Positions 8,460 through 17,786 of a stretch of DNA of 64,000 bases are shown piece by piece; the stretch's first letter is position 1, and every line of letters begins with the position of its first letter. The stretch is from UBA5336 sp964415675 (GTDB taxonomy: Bacteria > Pseudomonadota > Alphaproteobacteria > Caulobacterales > Hyphomonadaceae): NCBI GenBank assembly GCA_964415675.1, contig CAYQBG010000011.1:62001-126000 (forward strand), read 5' to 3'. The notes beneath the pieces are model-generated. The model saw only the letters and a list, made by a program, of their open reading frames with translations, was not told the DNA's origin and did not search any database. Both the position numbers and the translations under genes were made by a program.

Positions 8460-9512
8460 ATGGCAACCATAGACAAGACCGAAAACGGCAAGTGGCGCGT
8501 CCAGATCAGACGTCGCGGATTATTCAAGTCGAGGACGTTTGCCCGCAAGGGCGATGCGAGTGCCTGGGCACGTGAGGTCGAAAGAAAAATCGACCTCGGC
8601 CAGACAGTTTCAAGACACGGCCCCAAGCATCTCAGAACAATCGGTGATCTCATAGATGCGCATATCGCAGACATGCGTGAAGTCGGCAAACCGCTCAGGC
8701 GGTCAAAGGCCTATTCGCTTGACCTCCTGAAGCGCCGCCTCGGCCGCCTGCCCTATCATGACGTCAACCGGCAATCGCTCATCGAGTTTGGGCGCAAGCG
8801 ACGCAAGGAAGGCGCCGGTCCTGTAACTGTGGGCACCGACATCTCATACTTACGAACGATCCTCATCCACGCCGCTGCGGTCCAGGGCGTCGCCGTTTCC
8901 ACCGAGGAAGTCGATCTCGCGCGGGTCGCACTCCTCCGGCTGGGGATTATCGGCAGAGGAAACGAACGCGACAGGCGACCGACTGAAGACGAAATCCAGA
9001 AGCTGCTCGATCATTTCGACAGCTGGAATCGTATGAATATTCCGATGTCACGTATCGTGCGGTTTGCAATTGCAACAGCGATGCGCCAGGGGGAGATCGC
9101 ACGGATCGAATGGTCCGACGTCGATACCCGCCGACGCATGGTGAAGGTCAGGGATCGCAAGGACCCCCGGAAAAAGGACGGGAACGACCAGGACGTGCCG
9201 CTTACCGACCTGACGGGTTTCGACGCATGGGAGATTCTTCAGGAACACCGGCGCGCGACCAACTTCACGGGTCGCATCTTCCCATACAATCCACGAAGCG
9301 TCGGCGCGAACTTCAGGCGCGCTTGCAAGGCACTCGGAATAGAGGACCTCCACTTTCACGACTTGAGACATGAGGCGACCAGTCGGCTGTTCGAGGCTGG
9401 GCTGACGATCGAACGTGTTGCTTTGGTGACAGGCCACAAGGATTGGAAAATGCTGAAGCGCTACACCCATCTCGCGCCAGACATGGTCTTTCACAAGGCG
9501 TCCGCGAGATAG
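8460..9512 (+). CDS. Tyrosine recombinase, dusA-island integrase type
   Basis: A 350-residue integrase with an N-terminal arm/core-binding region (MATIDKTENGKWRVQIRRRG) and a complete catalytic domain. The catalytic residues visible are R209 in AMRQGEIARIEW, H300 and R303 in HDLRHEATSR, H326 in TGHKDW, and the nucleophile Y335 in KRYTHL. It starts 147 bases from the dusA start and points away from it. That matches the published family of integrases that insert prophages and islands at the 5' end of dusA. It should catalyse integration and, with an excisionase, excision; the AlpA-like gene at 42948 is a candidate excisionase. Confidence 0.9.
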   Translation: MATIDKTENGKWRVQIRRRGLFKSRTFARKGDASAWAREVERKIDLGQTVSRHGPKHLRTIGDLIDAHIADMREVGKPLRRSKAYSLDLLKRRLGRLPYHDVNRQSLIEFGRKRRKEGAGPVTVGTDISYLRTILIHAAAVQGVAVSTEEVDLARVALLRLGIIGRGNERDRRPTEDEIQKLLDHFDSWNRMNIPMSRIVRFAIATAMRQGEIARIEWSDVDTRRRMVKVRDRKDPRKKDGNDQDVPLTDLTGFDAWEILQEHRRATNFTGRIFPYNPRSVGANFRRACKALGIEDLHFHDLRHEATSRLFEAGLTIERVALVTGHKDWKMLKRYTHLAPDMVFHKASAR

Positions 9513-10105
9513 GTGGCGGGAAACCACCCGTCTCGGACACGTATGTTTTCGGCTCGCGCAGGTCCCCGCGGGCCATTCTCATCTGACAACCCATCCGGCA
9601 CAAAACCGCCGGAAACTGTCGGTCGGAACTTGTTTATCGATGTCTGCTTTGGAGCAGGCGGTTGCAATTCCACACGGCCACGTCTGGGTAGGTCACAACC
9701 ATTCTAAGGTGGGTGCGCCCCCGTCTTGATTGCGCCACTTAGCGGTCGTTCGAGGTGCCTTCCAACGACGACCCGAATTCTTAAGCGATCCATGACGCCC
9801 GCCTTGCGCAAGAGCCAGCCGCGAGCCCGATGGCGGGCGTCGTGGATTGCAGAATGCCTGACGCGCGGACAGCCGGGCTGGCTATGGGGATTTGAGCAGA
9901 TCGCCCATGTCGGGCGCGGGGTTGAGTAAGGCCCACGGCGGCAGGACCGGGACCTTTGGTGGGCCCGGCAAACTGTCATTTGCTGACTTCAGGGCCTGTC
10001 TTGCCGTGACATGGCTGCCAGGCCTGTTGGCACCGCGCAGTGTTCCATCGTCGCTGTGACCAGCGCTCGTCAGGGTGTTGGAGACAGGTGGAAGTCGGCC
10101 AGTCC
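9513..10105. other. 593-base gap between integrase and IS91 transposase
   Basis: I see no convincing gene here. The right half (from roughly 9.9 kb) probably holds the 3' terminal region of the IS91-type element downstream of the transposase; short frames here look like antisense or spurious translations. The left half may contain remnants that I cannot identify. Confidence 0.4.
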
Positions 10106-11299
10106 TCATGAGCTGTCGATCCCTTCCGGGGCAGGCCTCCTGCGCAGGCGGGAGGCCGGGATGATGAGCTCGATGAGGATCATGCGTCCGCCGCAAGAGG
10201 CGCATGGCGCAGGTCCGGCTGCTGGCGCTTCGGTTTCAGATGTCGCCTCGGGCTCTGGCGCTTGGGGCGGGATCCGGTCGGCGAGCAGCTCTCTGGCCCT
10301 GGCGATCAGGGTGCGGCGCTGCGTGTTGGCGAGGAAGCCCACATGACGGATGCGGTGCAGGCCGTCGGGCAGGACGTGCTGCAGGAACCGCCGGGCGAAC
10401 TCGCTGGCGTCGAGTGTCATGACCCCGTATCGGGCCTCGCCCTGCTTGCGGTAATCCTTCACCCGGAACGTGACACGCTGGCCGTCATAGGCCGTGATCC
10501 TGCTGTTGGAGATGGCGATCCGGTGGGTGTAGCGGGCGAGGTAGGAGAGCACCTGCTGCGGCCCGGCAAAGGGCCGCTTGGCATAGACGACCCAGTCGCG
10601 CCGTCGCTCTTGCTTCAGGAGGCTCGCGAACGCTTCCACGTCGGCCAGATGGGCGAGATCGCCGTGGAAGCTGAGCTTGCCAGCAGCCTGCAGGTTGGCA
10701 AGCCGCTCGCACATGAGCCGCCGGAACAGGCGCGATAGCACGCGCACGGGCAGGAAGAAGTTCCTGCGGCAGTCGATCCAGCGCGTGCCATCCGGCGACA
10801 GGCCGCCGCCAGGCACGATGCCATGGATGTGGGGATGATGGGTCATGGCCGATCCCCAGGTGTGCAGCACCAGCGTTGCGCCGAGCTTCGCGCCGAGATG
10901 CTTCGGATCGGCGCCGATCGTCATCAGGGTCTCGGACACGGCCTTGAACAGCGCGTTGTAGACGACACGCTTGTTCTGGAAGGCAACGCGCGCCAGCGCG
11001 GCGGGCAGCGTGAACACGACATGGTAATAGGCCACCGGCAGGAGGTCCTGTCGCCGGGCCTCCAGCCAGTCATGTGATGCTGCCGCCTGGCACTTCGGGC
11101 AGTGCCGGTTGCGGCAGGAGTTATAGGCGACCTCCATCGCCGCGCAGTCCTCACAGCGGGTGACATGCCCGCCCAGTTCGGCGGTGCGGCAGGCGAGGAT
11201 GGCGTTCACCGCCTTGTGCTGATCGCGGCAGAGCCCCTCGCGCAGGGCGGGGCCGAGGCCGCGGAGGATATCCGCAACCTCGATCGCCGGTCTTGGCAT
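10106..11299 (-). CDS. IS91-family transposase (HUH, Y1 type)
   Basis: A 397-residue rolling-circle transposase. The N-terminal zinc-binding region has cysteines at about 49, 52, 62, 67 and 70 (CEDC ... CRNRHCPKC). The HUH motif appears as HHPHIHG near residue 155. YLARYTHRIAISNSRI carries the probable catalytic tyrosine. The C-terminus has a second CASCGG zinc-like motif. The frame is intact. Its ATG overlaps the end of the broken companion recombinase at 11306-12303, the usual two-gene order in one IS91 subgroup. Confidence 0.9.
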   Translation of the reverse strand: MPRPAIEVADILRGLGPALREGLCRDQHKAVNAILACRTAELGGHVTRCEDCAAMEVAYNSCRNRHCPKCQAAASHDWLEARRQDLLPVAYYHVVFTLPAALARVAFQNKRVVYNALFKAVSETLMTIGADPKHLGAKLGATLVLHTWGSAMTHHPHIHGIVPGGGLSPDGTRWIDCRRNFFLPVRVLSRLFRRLMCERLANLQAAGKLSFHGDLAHLADVEAFASLLKQERRRDWVVYAKRPFAGPQQVLSYLARYTHRIAISNSRITAYDGQRVTFRVKDYRKQGEARYGVMTLDASEFARRFLQHVLPDGLHRIRHVGFLANTQRRTLIARARELLADRIPPQAPEPEATSETEAPAAGPAPCASCGGRMILIELIIPASRLRRRPAPEGIDSS

Positions 11300-11419
11300 G
11301 TCCGGTCAGTCCGACGGCTCGATCGGCGGCAGGCTGTCGAACGGGCTCATCGCCTCCTGCAGCATCTTCGGCGAGACCCGGGTATAGATCGAGGTGGTCT
11401 CGAGCTTGGCGTGGCCGAG

Positions 11420-11494
11420 CTTCCGCCCCTGCCGGGGCCTTTTCCGCCTATAATCAATCCACCGGATTGATTATTTGGCTGCGCCAACCGGCTC
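11420..11494. repeat. 75-bp palindromic insertion in the recombinase gene
   Basis: These 75 bases split an otherwise perfect IQAL-LGHAKL core of the recombinase and are absent from the family consensus. They contain a perfect 11-bp inverted repeat, ATAATCAATCC (11450-11460) and GGATTGATTAT (11464-11474), around ACC. A second stem is GCCCC/GGGGC at 11425-11438. The length is a multiple of three, but the coding-strand reading has one TAA stop. Confidence 0.7.
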
Positions 11495-11675
11495 CAAAGC
11501 CTGGATGACCCGGATGTCGGTGCCCGCCTCCAGCAGGTGCGTGGCAAAGGAGTGGCGCAGCGTATGGAGGGTAATCTTCCCCGGCTTGTCGATCCCGGCA
11601 GCTTCGACGGCAAAGCGGAACTGGCGTGAGAGCTGGCGCGGACTGATCGGGCACATCACACCGCTGCGGCTGGGA

Positions 11676-11720
11676 GTGAGACGGGACCGTGGCCGAAGGC
11701 CGCGGAAGCCCGTCGAACAC
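11676..11720. repeat. Short palindromic element, copy 1
   Basis: A double-stem palindrome. The inner stem is CGTGGCC/GGCCGCG around GAA (11688-11704). The outer stem is GACGGG (11680-11685) with CCCGTC (11709-11714). It interrupts the recombinase frame just after VARPQ. A second copy with the same inner stem and a changed but still paired outer stem is at 39209-39249. Confidence 0.8.
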
Positions 11721-12504
11721 AGGCCTGTGGCCGGGCGACCTGCCACCATTTGCGCAACATCTCCAGGAGCTGCGGAGACAGCTTGGCCACACGGTCCTTG
11801 CGCCCCTTGCCCTGTTCGATGCGCAGGGTCATCGCCCGGTTGTCGATGTCGGCCACCTTGAGGCCGACCGTCTCGGATGCGCGCAGGCCAGCACCATAGG
11901 TGACGCTGATCGCCGTCCTGTACTTCAGGCCTGGCGCGCAGGCGATAATGCGGGCGACCTCTTCAGGCGTCAGGACGGTCGGGAGCGACTTGGCGCGCGG
12001 CATGATAGGCACCCGATCGAGCTCGTCACCGCGCCCCAGTGTGACACGAAGGAAAAAGCGCAGCGCCGTCGCCTGACCGTTGATGGACATGTAGGACGCC
12101 CCCGTGCCCTGCAGGTGCAGGAGGTAGCTGCGCGCCCGCTCACCGGTCAGCTCGCCGGGCCTTATGCCGAGATGGCAACAGCAGGTCCGCACGGTGCGGA
12201 TATAGTGCTTCTGCGTGCCGGCACTGATCCCCCGCAGGGTCATGTCCTCGATCATGCGCTGGCGAAGGGGATGGATCGGCTGGGTGTCGTTGATGTTGCT
12301 CATGGGAGCCTCCAGACGGGCGCTCCCGGCCCATCCGGGCGCCGCCCGGCTCACATCAAACCTTCATGTTCATCCCCGACGCCGCAACGTTCTCCTCGCG
12401 CGCGAGCGCGTTAGTGCATTCGCCGATTGTCGTCGTATGGGCTTGCGCACCCCGCGTCGGCCATGGGCGCAAAAGCGGACATTGCGCTTATGACCTCTGA
12501 CAAA

Positions 12505-13782
12505 TCAGCCAAGTGGCCGCAGTCCCGAATTAAAGAGCCTGACGACTTCATCTGCCATCTGGTGCGGTGATGTCTTCTCGATTTCTTCAATCCATTTCGG
12601 GATCCAGATGTAGGCACCCGCGCGGGCGAAAGTCAGCGTTTGAAAGTCGTGTTCACGCCGGCTGCCATCGGCGATGCCCTCGGCTGCGATCTCCTGCGTG
12701 CGCTCCAGGTGAACGCGCATGCGCTGAGTCGCATACTCCCGGAATTCCGGCGCCAGAACATCGACCCCCATCCAGCCGGCCACGGGTTGCAGCGATCCGA
12801 CCTGTGCCTGGGTGTTGAGATGAGACACGATCGAGGCTTTCTCAAGCCCGTTCCGGCCGTGGGACATCGCATAGTCGATGAAGGCGTCATTCAGCGTGTA
12901 GCTTCGTTCGAGGCAGCGTTGCAGCAAATCCTGACGGTCTCGGAAATAGTGGTAGACCGTTCCCCTCGACGCGCCGAGCGCAACGCCGACATCCTCGCAT
13001 GACACATTGTCGATGCCGTGCAGATTGATCAGCCGGGAGGCCTTCATCAGGATCTGTTCGACTCTCAGGTCAGAGGTCGAGCGCTTTGCAAAATCAGAAA
13101 CGGAGATCGGCGAAAACTCGTCGGCATTCTTGTAGAGCTTGAAGACGCCGTTCCGGTCGCGCGCCGTGCCCCACTCGATGAAATCGACAAAGGATTCAGG
13201 ATCTGGCCTCGTCTCAGCTTGCGGAACCAAGCGAAGGGACATTCGCGCGAATGAGATCATGGAGCGCAGGATTCGCGCAATTGCCCGCTCATCACAGTGG
13301 CGGATATTGCCGGCCGAAATACCCTCCCCGATCATGCTGGCGAGCCTGTCATGATTGCGGCGCCGGGCCTGACCGATAATCTGTCTCGGGCCCTCGGCCA
13401 GCAGATCAATGTCAGTGATAATAGCAGTTTGCTCGGCCGTCGGCGCCAGACTCAGTCGCATATATTCGAGCACCTGCGGCAGGCCAGGCTCAAGCTCACA
13501 GGCGATATCGAGATACTCGGTCTCAGTCTCGCAGGTGCGTTGGAAGCATCTGAAGATCAGATCCTGCTTGTCAGCGACGTAGTGGTAGAGTGTGGCGCGG
13601 CCGAACCCCAGTTCCTGAGCAATATCCTGAAATCCGACCATCCCGATTCCGCGCTCATTGAACATCGAAGCCGCGGCATAAAGGATGGCCTCCTGTTTGG
13701 AGGCCCTCTTGCTAGATTTGGCCGAGGTCGACGCATCATCAGGCGCGTTTTCGACAATCCGAAGCTTGGGGGGGCTCGTCAT
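12505..13782 (-). CDS. Tandem TetR-family regulator (two TetR domains in one chain)
   Basis: A 425-residue protein with two successive TetR/AcrR units. The first has its helix-turn-helix at residues 30-77 (FQDIAQELGFGRATLYHYV), followed by a helical ligand domain. The second has its helix-turn-helix at 238-286 (CEDVGVALGASRGTVYHYF), with its own C-terminal domain. Most TetR proteins are about 200 residues and dimerise, so this chain may be a covalent pseudo-dimer. The ATG at 13782 has GGAG seven bases upstream; a longer frame to 13908 is unlikely. It is divergent from the TonB receptor at 14018 and probably regulates it and the following hydrolase. Confidence 0.85.
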   Translation of the reverse strand: MTSPPKLRIVENAPDDASTSAKSSKRASKQEAILYAAASMFNERGIGMVGFQDIAQELGFGRATLYHYVADKQDLIFRCFQRTCETETEYLDIACELEPGLPQVLEYMRLSLAPTAEQTAIITDIDLLAEGPRQIIGQARRRNHDRLASMIGEGISAGNIRHCDERAIARILRSMISFARMSLRLVPQAETRPDPESFVDFIEWGTARDRNGVFKLYKNADEFSPISVSDFAKRSTSDLRVEQILMKASRLINLHGIDNVSCEDVGVALGASRGTVYHYFRDRQDLLQRCLERSYTLNDAFIDYAMSHGRNGLEKASIVSHLNTQAQVGSLQPVAGWMGVDVLAPEFREYATQRMRVHLERTQEIAAEGIADGSRREHDFQTLTFARAGAYIWIPKWIEEIEKTSPHQMADEVVRLFNSGLRPLG

Positions 13783-13930
13783 AGCGTCTCCTTTAGACCC
13801 TGAGATCAGCTGTTGCCAGCAATCCGAATGGCGGTTTCCCGCTTCCCGATAGCCAGGCCTTCCAGTCGCAAGGCTGCCTCGAGAGCGGCGCACCAATTTT
13901 CTCGACATCAGTGTATCCTATTCTTCGTCA

Positions 13931-13995
13931 TTGTCGAATTTTCATTGACAGAAAAATACAAACATGATCACACGAAAACATACACGATTGTCGAA
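13931..13995 (+). promoter_or_regulatory. Putative promoter/operator of the TonB receptor gene
   Basis: The AT-rich divergent spacer contains a TTGACA -35-like box (13945-13950) and two copies of ATTGTCGAA (near 13930 and 13986). TGTC and GACA also form a small inverted repeat around 13932-13950. These are candidate binding sites for the neighbouring tandem TetR protein. No convincing -10 box was seen. Confidence 0.3.
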
Positions 13996-14017
13996 ACATC
14001 GGTATAGGGAGGAAATA

Positions 14018-16411
14018 GTGAGTAATTTCAAGGTGGGACTGGCCTCCGGCACGGCGGCAATAGCTCTAACTGTCATGGGCAACGGGGCGCTCGCTCAATC
14101 AGCCGATGATGCGAATGCGGCCTCGCAAAAGGCGAGTGATGCCGCCGCGAGGATGTCCACGATCATCGTCACAGCGCGTAAGCGGGATGAGCAGCTTAAG
14201 GATGTCCCGACAGCGATCTCGGCGTTCGGCGAGGAAGAAATTTCCCGGCTGAACCTCAGAGATATCGACGATCTGGCGAGCTTTACGCCCGGCCTTTTGA
14301 CGTCAGAGGGCGCAGCGTCGTCAGGTGGGTCGATCTCGCTGAGGGGCATCGGGTCCGGCTCGACGAACTACCTCGCCGACCAGGCCGTCTCGATCAATGT
14401 CGACGGCATGCAGGTGGGCAGCTTCAACATCCGTAGGACCGCTCAGATCGACCTTGCCCAGATCGAGGTCCTGCGCGGCCCACAGGCGCTGTTCTTCGGC
14501 AAGAACAGCCCCGGCGGCGTGATCTCGATGAAGACGGCCGACCCGGGCGACCAGCGCGAGCTCGAACTCGAAGCCGGTTACGAAGTCGAGTCGCAGGATA
14601 CCTATGTGCAGGCGCTCTATTCGACCCCGCTGTCAGACCGGCTCGGCTTTCGGATCGTCGCCCGACACACGGACCTGAACGGCTATTTCAACATCAAGTC
14701 GCTGCCGTCCGCAGGTGATCCACTTGTCTCGCCGGCTCCGGTCAGCACATGGCCGAAGGGCGAGGAGTTCTTCGCGCGGGCCACGCTTGTCGCCGAGCCG
14801 ACGGATCGCCTCACCGTCCGGGGCAAGATCAGCTACAACGAGTCCGACATCCAGGGCGGGTCGCTGACCGCCGGACAGCGCATCGACTGTCCGCTTGGTG
14901 CACCGCAGCTCCAGCCGGACTTTCCCTGTGTGGCTGACCGGGACATTTACGCCGGTGGCGGCCGGGCGGGAGATACGCTCATCTTTCCGGGCGCGAGCGA
15001 TCCGTCTGCGTTCGGGTTCCGGGAGAATGAGCAGGTCCTTGCGACGGTCCAGGCCGATTACGAGTTCTCGCCGGGCCTGACCGGCACGTCTGTCACGGGC
15101 TTCTACACTTACGACGAAACGAACGCGCACGACGCCTCCATCGGTCCGCGCGCCGTCCTGCCGTTGCCTTTCCTGCCCTTCCAGTTGAAGCAGTTCACGC
15201 AGGAATTGCGGCTGTCCTCTGACTGGTCTTCGCCGGTGAACTTCACGGTTGGGGCGTTCTTTGAATCCAAGGATACGTTCGGTTCAGGGGGCGCAGTCGT
15301 GACGTTCCTGCCGCCCGCGCCGTTCCCGATTGGCCCGGAGGCTACGACCGAAGACCAGCAGGCGTTCTCCATCTTCGGCCAGTTGCTCTGGGATGTCACC
15401 GACCGGTTGGAGGTTTCGGCCGGTGCCCGGTATTCCGAGGAAGAGAAGGATCTGCGGTTCGAGTTTGCCGGCGCGGACGTGACGGCAAACCTCGCCAAGA
15501 ACAGTCTGTCTTTCGATAATATCTCGCCGGAACTGACGGTCTCCTATGACCTCACCCACAACATCATGGTGTTCGGGTCCTACAAGGAAGGCTTCAAGTC
15601 CGGCGGGTTCGACGCCGGCTTCACGAATGCCGTCATCCTGCAGGGCAATTTTGCCAATACTTATGACGAAGAGGTTGTGAGCGGCTTCGAGGGCGGCATG
15701 AAGGCCACGCTGTGGGACAATCTGGCATTGAATGTGACTGCTTATGACTATGATTATGAAGACCTCCAGGTCGGCGCCTTCGATCCGGACTCGATCTCGT
15801 TCAAGGTGCTGAATGCTGCTGCCGCGAGCGTGTCGGGGGTCGAGGCGGACTTCATCTGGGAGGCGCCTGTTGATGGGCTGGTTTTCCGGGGGTCGCTCGC
15901 CCTGAACAATGCCGAATTCGATGAATTCCTCTCCGGCTGCTATCTCGGACAGACGATCGCGCTTGGATGCGATGTAAATTTCAATGCGGCGTCCGGGGCT
16001 TTCCTGCAGCAGGACATGGCGGGCCGTCAGTTGAACGGCGCGCCGGAAACCGCGGCAACAGCTGGCGTTTCTTACGAAACGCAGTTCCAGAACGGGCTCG
16101 GCCTTCAGCTGTCGCTCGATGGCGCTTATTCGAGTGAGTACTCCGCCAATCTACGGCAATCGCCACAGGACCTTCAGGAGGACTACACAAAACTGAACGG
16201 CGCCATCCGTATCTTCGGCCGGGATGACCGCTGGGAGTTCGCGCTGATCGGGCGCAATCTGACCGACGAATACACGTTCAACGCGTCCGGTCCGATCACC
16301 TTCACAGGCGGGGGAAGCGGGACAACCACGGCCGCCCTAGGTGACCGTTCGGCCTTCGTGTCCAACGGGCGTGAGGTCTTCCTCCAGCTCACATTCAGGC
16401 CATTCAACTGA
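14018..16411 (+). CDS. TonB-dependent outer-membrane receptor
   Basis: A 797-residue receptor with a signal peptide ending at ALAQS (residue 28), a TonB-box-like STIIVTARKR segment, a plug domain (EVLRGPQALFFGKNSPGGVISM) and a 22-strand barrel ending in the aromatic LQLTFRPFN. It imports an unknown large or scarce compound across the outer membrane using TonB energy. The GTG start at 14018 is preferred because GGAGGAAATA precedes it; the upstream ATG at 13964 adds a non-signal-like tail. It is divergent from the tandem TetR gene and followed by a serine hydrolase, suggesting import followed by hydrolysis of one substrate. Confidence 0.9.
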   Translation: MSNFKVGLASGTAAIALTVMGNGALAQSADDANAASQKASDAAARMSTIIVTARKRDEQLKDVPTAISAFGEEEISRLNLRDIDDLASFTPGLLTSEGAASSGGSISLRGIGSGSTNYLADQAVSINVDGMQVGSFNIRRTAQIDLAQIEVLRGPQALFFGKNSPGGVISMKTADPGDQRELELEAGYEVESQDTYVQALYSTPLSDRLGFRIVARHTDLNGYFNIKSLPSAGDPLVSPAPVSTWPKGEEFFARATLVAEPTDRLTVRGKISYNESDIQGGSLTAGQRIDCPLGAPQLQPDFPCVADRDIYAGGGRAGDTLIFPGASDPSAFGFRENEQVLATVQADYEFSPGLTGTSVTGFYTYDETNAHDASIGPRAVLPLPFLPFQLKQFTQELRLSSDWSSPVNFTVGAFFESKDTFGSGGAVVTFLPPAPFPIGPEATTEDQQAFSIFGQLLWDVTDRLEVSAGARYSEEEKDLRFEFAGADVTANLAKNSLSFDNISPELTVSYDLTHNIMVFGSYKEGFKSGGFDAGFTNAVILQGNFANTYDEEVVSGFEGGMKATLWDNLALNVTAYDYDYEDLQVGAFDPDSISFKVLNAAAASVSGVEADFIWEAPVDGLVFRGSLALNNAEFDEFLSGCYLGQTIALGCDVNFNAASGAFLQQDMAGRQLNGAPETAATAGVSYETQFQNGLGLQLSLDGAYSSEYSANLRQSPQDLQEDYTKLNGAIRIFGRDDRWEFALIGRNLTDEYTFNASGPITFTGGGSGTTTAALGDRSAFVSNGREVFLQLTFRPFN

Positions 16412-16487
16412 GGCAGCAAACCTGGGCGTCCGCCAGCCGGGGATAGCATCAGCTGCCTGGCGCCTGTCCTTTGAACTGGAGGCGAAG

Positions 16488-17786
16488 ATGACTAAACATG
16501 ACAAATGCTGGACGCGGGACAGACAAGCGAAAGTCGGCGGGGCGGCGCTGGCGCTCGTCCTGAGCGCCTGCCAGAACAATTCCGCAAGTTTAATCTCATC
16601 CATTGATCCGAATAAAATCGGCCGGGTCATCGAAGCGGAGATAGAGGCGGGCGAGATCCCGGGCGGCATCGTCCTCATCGCTGACAGTGACGGGGCGGAG
16701 ATCAAGGTGGCGCGAGGCTATGCGCGTGTGGAACGGGAAGCGCCGATTGATGACGATACGATCTTCCGCTTCTATTCCATGACCAAACCCATCACCTGCA
16801 CCGCCATCCTGACGCTTTTCGACGAAGGCCTGATCGCGCTCGATGATCCAATTGCAGACTACATTCCGGAAATGGGCTCAATGAAGGTCGTCTCGGGTGA
16901 TGGGCTCATGCCGGCAAAAAAACCGATTACCATCCGTCATCTGATGACCCACACATCCGGATTTGCGTATGCGCAACTGCCGGGGCCCGTCCAGGACTAC
17001 TATGTCGATGCCGGCGTCTTCGCCGTTGAGAACAGGCTCAGCGAGACGCTCGAACAGCATATATCCAGGCTGGCGGAAATGCCCCTCGTCGATGAACCGG
17101 GGACGGTCTGGAACTACGGCGAGTCGATGGGGGTTCTCGGCCGTCTGGTGGAAGTCGTCTCCGGACAGACCTTTGGTGAATATCTACAGGCAAAGATCTT
17201 TGACCCGCTTGGAATGAGCGATACCGGGTTCTATGCGCCGGCCGGAAAGGCCGATCATCTGGCAGATCTGTATCACCTGTCCGCTGAACGCGTCATGACG
17301 AACATTACCGGCGACGAGCATTATGGTAGCAGCTATAGCCAGAAGCCGGCGTTGGAATATGGCGGGGCAGGCCTTGTGGGTACACCTGAAGACTACAAGC
17401 GGTTCGCAATGATGCTACTGAACCGTGGAACGCTCGACGGCCACAGGATCCTCAGCGAGGACTCCGTGAGCATGATGACGTCGAACCAGCTTCCGCCCTC
17501 CATGGGCGAGGCACCGCTCGCCAGCGTGGGGCGCGGGAAAGGGACAGGGTTCGGGTTCTGCGGGCTTGTGACGACGGCGCCGCGCGAAGATGGCTCTCCC
17601 AGCCCGGCGGGCGAATATGGCTGGGGCGGATGGGCCAGCACGGATTTCTGGATCGACCCGGCGCACCAGCTTGCAGGCCTGGTCTTCACACAAGTGATCC
17701 CTGAAGAAATAGGATCCATCAGGTTATCTGAAGCTGTCAGGCGTGCTGTTTATAAAACCGCACCAACAAAAACTCCGGACGAATGA
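16488..17786 (+). CDS. Class C beta-lactamase-like serine hydrolase, lipoprotein
   Basis: A 432-residue hydrolase of the beta-lactamase/esterase EstB type. A lipobox (LSAC, C28) suggests membrane anchoring. The nucleophile motif is S97-M-T-K100. WNYGES follows, with the second active-site tyrosine, and GWGGWAS is in the HxG position. Such proteins are usually esterases or D-aminopeptidases rather than true beta-lactamases. The ATG at 16488 has GGAGG seven bases upstream. It lies 76 bases after the TonB receptor on the same strand and probably processes the imported compound in the periplasm. Confidence 0.88.
   Translation: MTKHDKCWTRDRQAKVGGAALALVLSACQNNSASLISSIDPNKIGRVIEAEIEAGEIPGGIVLIADSDGAEIKVARGYARVEREAPIDDDTIFRFYSMTKPITCTAILTLFDEGLIALDDPIADYIPEMGSMKVVSGDGLMPAKKPITIRHLMTHTSGFAYAQLPGPVQDYYVDAGVFAVENRLSETLEQHISRLAEMPLVDEPGTVWNYGESMGVLGRLVEVVSGQTFGEYLQAKIFDPLGMSDTGFYAPAGKADHLADLYHLSAERVMTNITGDEHYGSSYSQKPALEYGGAGLVGTPEDYKRFAMMLLNRGTLDGHRILSEDSVSMMTSNQLPPSMGEAPLASVGRGKGTGFGFCGLVTTAPREDGSPSPAGEYGWGGWASTDFWIDPAHQLAGLVFTQVIPEEIGSIRLSEAVRRAVYKTAPTKTPDE

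Larger units (their letters stand above)
11306..12303 (-). pseudogene. IS91-associated tyrosine recombinase, broken by two palindromic insertions
   Basis: The start at 12303 (MSNINDTQPIHPLRQRMIED) and the first 190 or so residues form a normal recombinase with SAM-like and catalytic segments (TYGAGLRASETVGLKVADID). The reading frame then breaks at a 43-45-base palindromic insertion (11676-11720). It resumes in another frame (PISPRQLSRQFRFAVEAAG ... HTLRHSFATHLLEAG) and is hit again inside IQAL/LGHAKL by a 75-base insertion (11420-11494) that keeps frame but carries a TAA. The rest reads LETTSIYTRVSPKML to the stop. Removing both insertions gives a protein of about 294 residues, the usual length. 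Confidence 0.85.
9900..12400 (-). mobile_element. IS91-type insertion sequence (approximate limits)
   Basis: The transposase at 10106-11299 and the companion recombinase pseudogene at 11306-12303 form the two-gene body of an IS91-like element. IS91 elements have no terminal inverted repeats, so the ends cannot be fixed by eye. The limits given are estimates from gene positions. Confidence 0.5.
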
